The position numbers and the translations under genes were made by a program. From Zygaena filipendulae (taxonomy: Eukaryota > Arthropoda > Insecta > Lepidoptera > Zygaenidae), in NCBI GenBank assembly GCA_907165275.2, contig OU015665.1, forward strand, positions 9,176,001-9,240,000: a DNA stretch of 64,000 nt, read 5' to 3'. The notes beneath the pieces were generated by a model that was not told the origin of the DNA, made no database searches, and worked only from the letters and a program-made list of their open reading frames with translations. This document shows, one piece after another, positions 1 through 10,250 of the stretch (positions are counted from its first letter, which is position 1; the number at the start of each line of letters is the position of its first letter).

Positions 1-282
1 TTTACGCGCTCGCAAAAAACCTCTACTACGGGACTCATTGTCCGACACGGCATCGTAAAACACGACAAAATATATTTATAACAAGTTCTTTTGTAGCGGG
101 TTATCGTAATGTTGATTAACCTTTGAACGGACAAAAAAAAAACAAGTATGATATTTTGGTTTGGCAATACCTTTCAAAAATAGGACCGAGCTCTCGAGTC
201 TAAATAGCAATAGGAATTATGGTAGGCAAATTATGAAAGTTAATTTTTTTTTTCTTTTTTCAGTTTAAAACTGTTTTGTGTA

Positions 283-308
283 CTAATAAATAAATAAATA
301 AATAAATC
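283..308. repeat. (TAAA)n microsatellite
   Basis: About six copies of a four-base TAAA unit in a row. Confidence 0.8.
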
Positions 309-519
309 AACATCGCAGAGCTACAGCCCATAAGAAATTTTATATTTCCCATAATTGTCGCCAGTTTTATCGTACTTTTCTTCTTGTTTTCTCTTGTCTT
401 GGTTCTAAAATATATTTTAAATTTTATTGAACCGCTGAGTCTAGCACCATGAAGTGTTGCCCAAAACCTATTCCTTAAGTGACGTAGGTGTGCACTATGA
501 AATGATTTTGGATAATTCA

Positions 520-615
520 CCCTCTATGGGGGTGAAAAGGGGTTGCAAAGTTTGTATGGAATAATTCCGCGGGATCGCCGAAATTATCGTGGGTGAAACT
601 GCGCGGGACAACTAG
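520..615 (+). mobile_element. Helitron-like (Lep1-type) 3' fragment
   Basis: Carries the family's right end: the segment around CCGAAATTATCG, then GTGAAACTGCG and a terminal CTAG followed by T. The left end cannot be defined. Confidence 0.6.
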
Positions 616-1252
616 TTATGCACACAAGGATACATGAGAATAATGTTCAACAAAATATCTTGGGAGATTTAAAAAAAACTCATTACACATTTGACCTTTT
701 ACCCGATGCTCCGTTGACGTACTCGCTTGCTGGCTCGGATGAATCAATGGAATGATTATACCTATAGTATTTTTTCTTATTATTTTGTGCCCCAGACTTC
801 TATACTGTAGTAGTCAAGAACTCTAGAATTCATATAGAGTTATGTATTTTAAGGGATTGTTAATAGGTTAGTCTTCCTCCGACTGAAATTCACTACATTA
901 AAAATCGCTGATGCGGCTGGTACATTCGTCAAACGAGATCAGCTCTCAAATAAAAAATGGTAGTAATAAACACGAATATGTACCCAACTAATATACATCT
1001 AAGGAATACTAACTACATCTCCTCACATCACACATCCTTACTCCATAGTAATGTCCTGTTGGTTCATGACGGTTCATAAAATTGGTCACGATCTTTGGTA
1101 ATGACAAATCGAGCAACAATTTTCATCTAAAGATGTGCTGTTTACGTGTCTACTGCATCCAGGCTGAAATCGATGGAATATATTTATCTAATAGTAGCGA
1201 TTCTACACAGTTTCACCCGCGATCATCTCGGAATTTTCTTGGAAAGTCTTTG

Positions 1253-1458
1253 TCTATACTAATATTATAAAGAGGAAAGATTTGATTTTTTGTTTGTTTG
1301 TTTTTTACGATTTAACTAAAAAACTGCGGGACCGATTTCAGAAATTCTTTCACCATTAGAAAGCTATATTATCCCTGAGTAACATAGGCTATATTTTAAT
1401 CCGGAATTCCCGCGGGAACTCCGAAATTATCGCGGGTGAAACCGTGCGGGACAGCTAG
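1253..1458 (+). mobile_element. Helitron-like (Lep1-type) element
   Basis: Begins near TCTATACTAATATTATAAA and ends GGGACAGCTAG before T, with the shared middle block CCGGAATTCCCGCGGGAAC. A short non-autonomous copy with no coding capacity. Confidence 0.75.
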
Positions 1459-1997
1459 TTCTCGATTAAAACATCTTTTGTTATTCTACTTCTACTCAGG
1501 GTTATCTAATCTATATAGTTTTCTACGAATAATATATTTTTTAGAATCGTTTCAGTAATTCCAAAGATTATCTCTTGTGAACAAAGAAAACTTTTCCTGT
1601 TTTTATTATTAGTAGATTAGTAGAGTCACACTGAGCTTTTGACCATTTCCGTTTTGAAGGCTCTATAGCCTAGACCTAGAGTTTAATGAATATTGTGCAA
1701 ATGACAAAGCGGGTGAAAGTATAATACAAAAAATTAATATATGTGAACGGGACATAGATAATATAATCTTTCATAACATAAATAAAGGTTCCTTATGGCT
1801 ACTTTAATGATAAGTATCGGTCGACTTTACTGCATGATAATACGACCCTTGCGCGTCGTTAATCATTTCTGTCGCTATCACCCATCGTCGCTATCACCAA
1901 TCAAAAAAACACACTCGTTCCTTTTGCCTACCTCCACTCCACCACCATTTAAAAAAAAAACTTTACATTTAGATTAAACGAGTGTATTATACTATAA

Positions 1998-2145
1998 CTA
2001 GCTGTTCCCCGTGGTAAAAGTACCCTAAAAGTACCCTATGTCCTTCTCTGTTCCCTTGACAATGTGTATGCAAAATTTCATGATGATCGGTTGAGTCGTT
2101 AAGGCATGAAAGCGTAACAGACAGACAGAAAGACATCTCCTACCT
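1998..2145 (-). mobile_element. Helitron-like (Lep1-type) fragment
   Basis: Starts on the plus strand with CTAGCTGTTCCCCG and carries the family block with ATTTCATGATGATCGGTTGAG and repeated CAGACAGA. This is the family right half in reverse orientation. Confidence 0.65.
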
Positions 2146-2218
2146 AATCTATCTATAAACTATTGATCTGTCTTCCTTCATATACCTACCAAAGTTTAGT
2201 AGTTTTCGAGACTTCCGA

Positions 2219-2330
2219 CCGCAGTCAGACTCATTTTAATGATTAGGTACTTAATTTTTGATAAAGTTTTTACAAACAAAACTGCCGCGCTCAGAGACGT
2301 TCGTTAAATTAATGTTAATTGGCATTAACT
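2219..2330. mobile_element. Half of a hairpin MITE (TTA-flanked family)
   Basis: Matches one arm of the complete hairpin element at 36341-36577: CCGCAGTCAGACTC, then AATGATTAGGTACTTAA, then ACAAAACTGCCGC, ending in TTAATTGGCATTAAC. The second arm is missing. Confidence 0.6.
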
Positions 2331-2447
2331 TTTTGCTTTTATTGATACAGATTTACATATAAACCTTCCGGAAGAAGTACTGTAAATGATAATGAAAACC
2401 GCATTGAAATTTGACGCGTACCTAATTTAGAATTCAGACAGACACGC

Positions 2448-2600
2448 AGATAGAAAGAAAGAAAGAAAGATTTATTTAAGCAAGATGAGACACACAACAC
2501 AAATGAAAATAATTAAAAAATAACAAACTAAGTAATAACAAATAGCGACTTTCCTATAATACTGTTTCTGACGCTGTTGCCACGTTATATTCGGGGTTCC
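2448..2600 (-). mobile_element. Retroelement 3' tail with (GAAA)n
   Basis: Read on the minus strand, this ends in an AATAAA-like signal followed by (TTTC)n at 2452-2471, the usual look of a non-LTR retroelement or SINE 3' tail. The inner limit is not clear and no coding frame is seen. Confidence 0.4.
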
Positions 2601-3624
2601 TTCTGGACATCTGAGCTATATGATATACCGGAATAAGAAGTTTAGATAGATTTTACCGATTCGTTGCGGGACTCAATTTCGCAAACTTCTATCTGTGAGC
2701 TTTTTGGCGGTCAAAAAATATTTCGTGACATACATTAATGACACAGCGAGTGTGCCTTTAGCCAGGTGTAAAAAATTACATATTTTTTCATGTTCACTTT
2801 AAAAAGAATGACGTCACGCCAGCTGTCGTGACATCCGCAATGAATTGGTTGACTTCTAAGCCTTGCCGGGTGGGTAAGAGGGGCTCAATTTGGAGCAGTA
2901 CCCGGGCCTTGCGACCCAGGTGTAGGTTCAAAGGGTCGCTTTCATATGCGCATATTCACTCACTTTTCATATTTGCTCACCTTCGCTGCCCGAATGAATC
3001 TACATACCTACCTAGTTTACCTTGAAAGCAATTGTAAAGCTACTCAAAGTGATTTATTGATAAATCGGGTTGATTATAGTCGTAGTTTGCATTGATTTTG
3101 CTATAAATTGAACGCGGTGTTGGTAACCCTCCTCCATATAAGCGACAATTAATTTATTATTATCGAATCTTATTAGTGAGGTGATTAAAACGTAGTGATT
3201 ACCTTCTCTCTGGAGGTGATGGTTACACGATATTTCACGCCATGCAACGTACGTCTTAATTCCATCCATTACGTCTCAAGAGTAATATAATATAGCGGTT
3301 GCCATAGAGATACTACACCTAGAGCGATAGTTCTATCCAAAATATTTTTCGAAATTGCATCACATAACCATAGTTATCTACCAACAATATAGAGATACTT
3401 TTAAGCTTGCAAGTTTGCAGTTTTCTCCCGAGAAAAGGCGAAATTAAAAACTGCTTAAATTAACTGGCTTAGCTTGACTTAGGATTATTATTTGTGTTTT
3501 TTTATTAATGTGTAAAAACTAAAAAGTGATTACTTACTTAATGGTCACCTCTTAATCAATTAATTTTAAAAATCAATTTGTTTCAATGTGTCACTGCAGT
3601 ATATAATAATATCGAGAGTTAAAT

Positions 3625-3876
3625 AGCTTATATCTCGGAAACTACAAGTTGCTGACCCATTATGTTCGTACTCAAACTTCATATTTTGTGATATGTGATC
3701 AATGGTCAAATTTTCGAAAGCTTAAATCTTAGAAACTACAATTTGGAGACCCATCATGTTGGTACTCAAACTTCATGTTTTCGCGACGTCTATGTGATCA
3801 CGTGGTCACATTTTCGAAAGCTTACATTTTGGAAACTACGAAATGCAGACTCATTATGTTGGTACCTACTCAAACG
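3625..3876. repeat. Tandem repeat, 2.6 units of about 94-100 bp
   Basis: Units start AGCTTA at 3625, 3719 and 3819. Each carries GAAACTAC, CCATTATGTT(C/G)GTACTCAAAC or close variants. Units 1 and 2 end in a GTGATCA(A/C)..GGTCA and TTTTCGAA segment; unit 3 is truncated. Confidence 0.8.
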
Positions 3877-4315
3877 TATTTGGATTGGACGCGGTGTGTA
3901 AACGCCCTTACTCTTACCACAGGCTTTACCCACCCGCTTACTCCCCGGGCGCTGCTCCCTTTGTCTTTCTTGATCAATAAACGTCGACGCCAATTAAATC
4001 ATTAATTAAAATTAACTAAATATATTTGGCGACTTTCATTCAATACCTCAACAGTTTTATACCCATACCCTATTCTCATTATATTTCTCTGAATTACTAT
4101 TCGTTTTATACCTACGTATGTAATATTATGTATGTAATATTTCAATGGTATTTGTTTCTTTGTATCAATATTATAGTAATTGACCGCTGGAGAGAGAGAA
4201 ACAATGATTCGAATCGTTTCGGGTAATTTTTTCTCTAATTCTTTTTTTCTATTGTTCTATAAGTAGATACCTATATTTATTGATTTATTATTTCATACAT
4301 AGTTATTGAATTAAT

Positions 4316-4634
4316 ATTTTCTTTCTTTCTTCTTTTTTGCGGACTTTCGCATATAATTAATTCATTAAGCCAGTGACAAGTAAAATTAATTACATAGATC
4401 AATGTATTTTCTATTGAAATGCTTCGTTGTAAGGTTTGAAATTGCAAGCCACGGTACTATAGCTTGCAAGAACTTTCTTTCTTTTCTTTCTTCTTCTTAT
4501 TGGCTTTCGCATATAATGCATTTAGCCAGTTTCAAGTAAAATAAGTCAGTTAAATGCACAAATTAGCGTTTAGCATCGTTGTACGGTTTGAACTTGTAAG
4601 CCATAGTACTAAATAGACTACAAGAACTTTCTCG
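4316..4634. repeat. Two-unit tandem duplication of about 160 bp
   Basis: Both units run from a CT-rich block (CTTTCTTTCTTC) through ACTTTCGCATATAAT or GCTTTCGCATATAAT, AAGCCAGT or TTAGCCAGT, a GTTGTA(A/C)GGTTTGAA stretch and AAGAACTTTCT. It sits about 300 bp before the first receptor exon. The CT-rich blocks are not followed by coding sequence. Confidence 0.7.
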
Positions 4635-4936
4635 GAGCTCTTGGAGAAAACCGAAGAAACCAGCTTATCTTCTTGAGCACATGAAAAACCGTCACTGTAA
4701 AATTATTGACCAATACAGCACCTTATAACACAACAAGATCCATTTTTAATCATCTTTTATCGACATGAAAATAAATGACCCAACCGCCATCATTGATTCC
4801 CGCCATAAAACTGATCTTAATTAATATTATTTCATACATATTTTTGGGTAGCTACTACTTTTCTTTTGAATTTTTTTTTTTTGTTTTTTTTTTTGTTTAT
4901 AACTTTTCAGTAATTCTGTACTCGTTTCTCTTGCAG

Positions 4937-6566
4937 CCCGACCGCCCAGGACGACTACAACGGATGGTGGCACGCGCTGCGTATCATCGGCTTCTGCTTT
5001 TCATTCCTCAACAGCTGCGTCAACCCTATTGCCCTGTACTGCACCAGCGGCATATTCAGGAAACACTTCAACAGGTGATATCATAGAGATATTATATACA
5101 GAGCGTTTGTTTCATTCGAAATTCCGTTCGAAATTTGCCTGAACACAAAAACAATTTAACGTTTGCGCTGAGCGACAGTACCTACTATATATACCTCCAT
5201 ATAACCTCTGTGGTTTGCTAAGTCGTGGGCCGTACAAATATCGTCTATACGGGCCGCAGTTTTGACTGGTTTACAATATGACAGTTTTTACAATTTTACG
5301 GCGACATCTCAACCGTTGAACGGATATTTTCTCTGTTTATCTCAGGTACCTCCTCTGTCGCGGTACAACCGCTCACGGCACCCGGAGCTCTCTGTCTTTG
5401 TCTAACTCGAGGAGGTTGCATTCGAGCAGGAAAACTCAGCTCAGCATGGCGGCGAGAACGTGAGTGATTCGTTGTGTACCGTCCGCAACGGAAATATGCA
5501 ATCGCTGTTGACAGTAGTGGAGTCTTAACCAATAAAGTTCAACGACTGAAAAATGTGTTCACATATTTTTGATGCCGACTGTGGGCCTTTAGTCACTATG
5601 ATCTTAACACGGCGCGTTAACGCGCCACAAAATTTGTCTTTCCCTCGTAATCAAAGAATTTTCACTCCAAAAAAAATACATACACAACGTTTCTTATGGC
5701 ATACAGAATAATAATTTCTAATATTTGCATCTAGAAAGTTTGGACATAGATAAGCAATAGTGTGTTAACCCACACTGGAGAAATTTTGATTAAATTAAAG
5801 TTTTAAAATTATAGCGCCAATTTGTGTCAAATTTTTTATGTTCAATATTTAGTTACATATTTAAACAATGTAATAAGGTAAACACATAATTAAAAAACGT
5901 TCTCTAACTCTCAATAAATCGTTCTGAATCAATAACTTAATTTTGTGGGTTAACATGTTATTGCTTATCTGCGTCCGTTTGGGATTGGTTTTTGTGACGC
6001 GCGTTATTGGCGAGGAATGTTCTTGGTCATAGTGAATAAGGGCCCTGTAGAGATACGTAACTACGAGATGGTAGGTAGGTCTACTCTTCGTTCCCCCTTT
6101 TTTATTCCCCTGTTTATTTATTTATTTACATTATTTATTTCTGTTTTTGATGTAAAATTGAAACGATGATAACGAATTGAATGAAATTCATCATTTGCAC
6201 CAAATTATTTCCTGAAATCCAAAATGGTTATAAAATCTGCGAAATTTTCCCAATTTCATTGTAATAGGTACCGACTAATAATTATAGTCTGTTCTGACTA
6301 GTTTTATTTGAGCACAAAATTCTATAGTTAACTAGTGCAAACCAAGATATAGAGTCATTTATAAGATAACTTTACTTAAAGATAATATTATCATCGATTA
6401 CCATAGAAGACAAAACAGCTGACAGCGCCCGTTCAATGTATTTAAAATTTAAATATTTATTATATATTTCTACATGATATTATATGTTTATTCGTATTAT
6501 TCCAGAACAAGTATCGGTCGCGACAGCAGCATCCGCCTACCCAGCAACGGGTCATCCAAGCTCTGA
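4937..6566 (+). CDS. Peptide GPCR, bombesin/CCHamide-receptor type, last three exons (partial)
   Basis: Seven-helix receptor for a neuropeptide at the cell membrane; only the C-terminal part is here. Exons are 4937-5074, 5346-5459 and 6506-6566 (stop TGA), all with GT..AG borders, joining in phase as AAC-AG|G-TAC and AG-AAC|A-ACA. Exon 1 codes for helix 7: WWHALRIIGFC, then FLNSCVNPIALYC, the NPxxLY form of the NPxxY motif with a preceding NSC. It continues into SGIFRKHFNR and YLLC, where helix 8 and possibly palmitoylated cysteine lie. The remainder is a short Ser/Arg-rich tail ending LPSNGSSKL. NSC-NP-ALY followed by FRKHFNRYL is typical of the bombesin/endothelin branch, which in insects means CCHamide receptors. 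The GPCR call is firm, the ligand type less so. Helices 1-6 were not found upstream. Confidence 0.82.
5583..6045. mobile_element. MITE with GGGCCCTTATTCACTATGA ends, carrying a nested MITE
   Basis: The left end GGGCCTTTAGTCACTATGA is matched in inverted form by the right end (TCATAGTGAATAAGGGCCC). A second copy of this family is at 8810-9517. The 4-bp-duplicating MITE at 5743-5976 has inserted into it. It lies in the intron between receptor exons 2 and 3. Confidence 0.75.
5743..5976 (+). mobile_element. About 235-bp MITE, GGACATAG family, copy 1
   Basis: Imperfect terminal inverted repeats: GGACATAGATAAGCAATA on the left and TTGCTTATCTGCGTCC on the right, each followed inward by a TGTTAACCCACA block. 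It is flanked by the direct duplication GTTT (5739-5742, 5977-5980). No coding frame. Confidence 0.9.
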
Positions 6567-7309
6567 AACCGGCGCTATGGCCAGTTCTCGATGGCCAACA
6601 ACAACGTTGAACGAACGAAAAAAAACTACAGCGACTGTTCAACACTGACAATAAGACCAAACAACATGGCGCCCTTCCCCAAATGCTGTGAAAAAGAAAA
6701 TGGCGTCAAACACACGGATACGGAAAGACAGTTTGACGCTCAGAATTCAAACGAGAGTTATTTTATGCCATTAAATCGTGTGCGGAGTAATAGATAAATG
6801 GCGGGGTAAAATAATGGCGAGCCGCGAGATAAAATACTAAGCTGTTTGTCCAATTGTTATCGAACTATCTTGCATTAGATAGTTATTTTGTACATAATAA
6901 TTAATAATTTTATCATATCAGTCGAAAGTCGAAACACGTCCACAGACGGACATAGGCCTCCCCCCAGGATCGCCGCAACAACCTTCACCAAGTCACCGGT
7001 CCGGCCTGTAGCGGGCCTACTTACGGTCTTACGCTGCGTCTGCCGGTTTGTAGTCGCCACTCGCAAACTTTCCTGCTTCGTCGGTCATCAGTTCTGCAAG
7101 CGATTTCTTTCTTCAACTTTTACCTTATTTATTAAGTGTAACATAAATTGAATCGTATCACTATAATGTAAGTGTAAAGTAAATTGTATCGCCAGACTGC
7201 GCAAGCGCATCAAGTACTTGTATCGCACTTATAGGTATTGTTATTATCTTGCTTCGAGTAGTTTTTTACGTAGTTTTTTGGTTTATTTTTAAAGAAATCC
7301 AATAATAAA
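6567..7309 (+). other. Receptor 3' untranslated region, to a possible poly(A) signal
   Basis: After the receptor stop the DNA has no further supportable coding. The first well-placed AATAAA is at 7304-7309, so a 3' UTR of about 740 bases is plausible. Open frames here overlap on both strands and resemble no protein. Confidence 0.4.
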
Positions 7310-7948
7310 TCATTTGCTTCATTGCACTTATTGTGTTTTTAAATTACAAGTGTCTATGACAGGCCTCTTTAATAATTAATTAGCGGTTTTGGGTCTTGGG
7401 TTACTTCACAAAATATTTAGAGATCTTTTTAACGATATCTTACTTAAATTAAAATAGGTAAGTCTTTGTAAATAGGTATGTATAAATATTTATAATTGTA
7501 TTGAATACAACTCAAACGACATCGTTCTCGTAGAAATAATTGTGTGACCACAAATTGGTGGCCAGCGGCTTCCTTTGCGAGACCTAACCTAACTATCTAG
7601 GTAGTAAAATATAAAAGTGTATATAAGACAATGCGGTAAAATTAATATAGATACCTATCTATTGTATAAAGTGTAGATAATGTTAATACCTACCTAAAAT
7701 GAAACTGAAATGATATTGTTACTATTTTAGCCTTTTTAATTTTACTATTTAATAAAATTAATATTATCATATTTTTCCAACAACTTGTTAAATATTATTA
7801 AAATATCTATTTAATCATAAACGCCTGCCTAACTGTTATTTTTTGGTTTATTCCTATTTAGCCTTTAGGCAATAAGCATTAAGCAGGTCATTTTATGGTT
7901 ATTCTATTCTATTTTAAAAAAACGGTGTATCTATTTCTTTACTTTATA

Positions 7949-8048
7949 CAGGAATATTTTTAAGAAATGCGCAAAAAAAATTTTGTAGTTTAGTATCAGT
8001 AATAAGTTAATTTGTAAAATTTTGCGCACTGAATAAAAAATATTCCTG
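7949..8048. mobile_element. 100-bp palindromic MITE flanked by TA
   Basis: Inverted ends CAGGAATATTTTT .. AAAAAATATTCCTG, with a second matching block GCGCAAAA further in. TA sits on both sides, as for Tc1/mariner-type elements. Too short to code. Confidence 0.75.
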
Positions 8049-8432
8049 TATAAGGATTAATGTTCCTTCTAGTCATTGAACTATTTTTTATTAATATTAA
8101 TAACTTTAAATGAGCAATTCTTGTACAAAACTCTGAACGATTTGGATCAAATTTTGTATTTAGATAAGGTTTTGTGGTTTTGCTTCATTAAGTTTATCTA
8201 TATTATAATAGGGTTTACGATTTTACACAAAAAATAAAACATTTCTAATAACGCCATCTCGTAAATCTTGTGTTGCTACTACTATTGGATGATAATGGAT
8301 GTCGCTCTACCGTGACAAATCCCCTTTGTTTCTCCCCAACCCCTGTCACATAACTATCAAAGTTTAACTAGATAGGTGTCGTCTTTGCTACTCAACAGAT
8401 GGCACTGTAAGAAAATTTCCCCACGGGGATTT

Positions 8433-8791
8433 GGGGGCGTCCACCAACTACGTGAGGTGTTTAGGGGGGGAGGTGGTCAAGCCAATCCTCATCCAATCTC
8501 ACATGAGGAAGCGGGGGCCTCGGAAGATATCACATAAATTCTTTTTCCGAAAGAAACAGTGTAAAATTGCGAGAAAACAAAGTTAAATAAACCTCCACTA
8601 AAATATACTCCCTTTAAATAATATGCATAAATAAAATATTAATATTTTAAAGTATTTACATGCATTTTGAAAAATTTCACGTGAGATTAGGAAAGGGGGG
8701 AGGGTATTGAGGAAAATCTTACGACATCTCATCAGGGGCAGGGGGGTAGAACAATCGCCAAAATCACCTCACGTAATAATTGGACGCCTCC
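8433..8791. mobile_element. MITE with GGCGTCC..TACGTGAGGTG ends
   Basis: Left end GGGGGCGTCCACCAACTACG runs into TGAGGTG. The right end is its inverse, CACCTCACGTAATAATTGGA followed by CGCCTCC. The interior has G-rich runs near both ends. No target duplication is clear. Confidence 0.7.
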
Positions 8792-8956
8792 TAACTATCA
8801 ATTTTTACCGGGCCCTTATTCACTATGAGCATAACACGCCGCGTTAAGGTAAAACGTCACAAAAATAAAAAAAAATACATTTACAACATGTGTTATGGTA
8901 AACAGAATATTAATTTTTAATACTTATTTATTATTTTGGCGTCTGGAGCGGTCGGA

Positions 8957-9455
8957 ATAGTATGACTACTTTTGAAAATCCAAATTCTAATAAGAGAGCA
9001 GAGAGCAGAGCAGCAGAGACACACCGCGACCAAAACCAGCCAACCAATATCTTTTTTTTAAGTTTAGTTTGTAATGAATTTGTTTGTGATTTTGTTATTA
9101 AGTTTGTAAACCTTGTGTGTGTGTGTTGCGCAATAAAAAATTATTCTATTCTATTCTAATAATTAATTAGTCCGTCAGTTAGCAAATTAAAAATCATTAG
9201 ATACGTATTTTTTATTTTTCAAATAAATAAAAAATACAGAGATAAAGCGCATTAAAGTTTATTAACTATATTATAATATTCACTAACCGCTACAAGTCAC
9301 CATACAAACTGCATTGGTTAGTGACATCACGCGAAATTTCAGCTCAATGTATCGCCGTTGTTTTTTGATTACGTAAAAAAAGAAAAAATACGTGTCCAAT
9401 TTTTTTTTAATAATCTACAAGACGGACTAAAAATATAAATTAGTCAACATGCCCA
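8957..9455 (+). mobile_element. TGACGTCA-family MITE, interrupted copy
   Basis: Shares with 17962-18282 the left part (GACTACTTTTGAAAATC..), TTAGTCCGTCAGTTAG, the block GCGCATTAAAGTTTA, TCGCCGTT, TACGTAAAAAAAG and the right end AGTCAACATGCCCA. One of the two TGACGTCA sites has decayed to TGACATCA. Confidence 0.7.
8990..9158 (+). mobile_element. Retroelement-like insert with TTCTA-repeat tail
   Basis: Foreign to the surrounding MITE. Starts after CTAATAA with an AGAGCAGAG-rich head and ends GCAATAAAAAATTATTCTAT, a TTCTA repeat, then CTAATAA again. The flanking CTAATAA repeats look like a target duplication. Confidence 0.5.
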
Positions 9456-10089
9456 TTGTGTTTTTAGGATGCGTGTTATGGGCAAGAAATGTTGTTGATC
9501 ATATAGAATAAGGGCCCTGGCGATGCTTGGTCGCCCAGCAGGGCAATTATGTAACTTTTGTCGCTATCATATTTCAGTTTCAATCAGAAAAATAACGATT
9601 TTGTGATTAATTAATCATGTTTAGACAGCTTAAATTTTTGAAGTATGTTTGTTTGGTTGATTGCTAGATATTGTAGGTGTCAAAACGTGCATATTGTAAT
9701 CGCAAAACCGCCATATTTTTGATTGCAACCGAAAAATGATAGAAATAAAAGTTACGTAGTAGCCCCTCTGATATTTGTTTAAAATAATAACGTGTTTTTG
9801 TAACATCTCTACACCAAGTAGACAGTGACATGAAAACTAAAAATATAATGATTAAAATTATGAAGGTGACTGCTTTATTTATCACAGGTATACTTACCTA
9901 CCTACATTTCCTTACCATACCTTCTTCCTACAATTCCTTATAATGAAAGTTTCGAACTCAAAAGAATAAGAAATATGTGTCGGCGAGAGGGTAGTTTCGT
10001 TATCAATAACGTTTCCCGCCGACTAATAGCGGTTGTAGTACGTTCGTTCCCCCGCTCCACTCCATTGCCCGACTCGTCTTTGTTAGAAC

Positions 10090-10250
10090 TTGATATAAAA
10101 CGCGGGTATGCGTAAGCCACGGTTCATTGTTACTTTGTGTTCGGTTCAGTGCAGTTATAGTGTCGTATCAATCTAATAGTGATTACGTGTGCTATGTCAT
10201 CTAGTTGTTTCCAGAGGTTTGCTTAAGTCGGGAGCACGGGCAGTGGAGGT
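10090..10250 (+). promoter_or_regulatory. Possible promoter and non-coding first exon with no assigned gene
   Basis: A TATA-like ATATAAAACG (about 10092) is followed by TTCATTG about 33 bp on and by TTCAGTGC further on, both initiator-like. A good donor, GGAG|GTGAGC, lies near 10247. An ATG at about 10194 opens only a ten-codon frame. No matching coding exon was found. The nearest downstream plus-strand gene, at 14973, has its own TATA box. Confidence 0.3.

Larger units (their letters stand above)
1..4936. other. Left flank / probable receptor intron, no recognised exon
   Basis: This stretch precedes the first recognisable receptor exon. I looked for transmembrane 1-6 coding blocks of a GPCR and found none, so the missing exons are either left of the window or too short for me to see. 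What it holds is repeats: Helitron-like fragments (520-615, 1253-1458, 1998-2145), half of a hairpin MITE (2219-2330), a minus-strand retroelement tail with a (GAAA)n run (about 2448-2600), and two sets of tandem repeats (3625-3876, 4316-4634). A somewhat GC-richer patch near 2840-2950 has no supportable gene. Confidence 0.5.
8810..9517. mobile_element. GGGCCCTTATTCACTATGA-ended MITE, outermost of three nested elements
   Basis: Ends GGGCCCTTATTCACTATGA on the left and, inverted, GATCATATAGAATAAGGGCC on the right. It contains a TGACGTCA-type MITE (about 8957-9455), which in turn contains a retroelement-like insert (about 8990-9158). Confidence 0.75.

Noticed and set aside
4775..5086. A 103-codon frame across the receptor exon
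   Set aside because: It is in a different frame from the one coding for helix 7, and its first half is T-rich intron.
9664..9885. A 73-codon minus-strand hydrophobic frame
   Set aside because: AT-rich DNA readily yields Phe/Ile-rich frames. No signal, splice or poly(A) context supports a gene.
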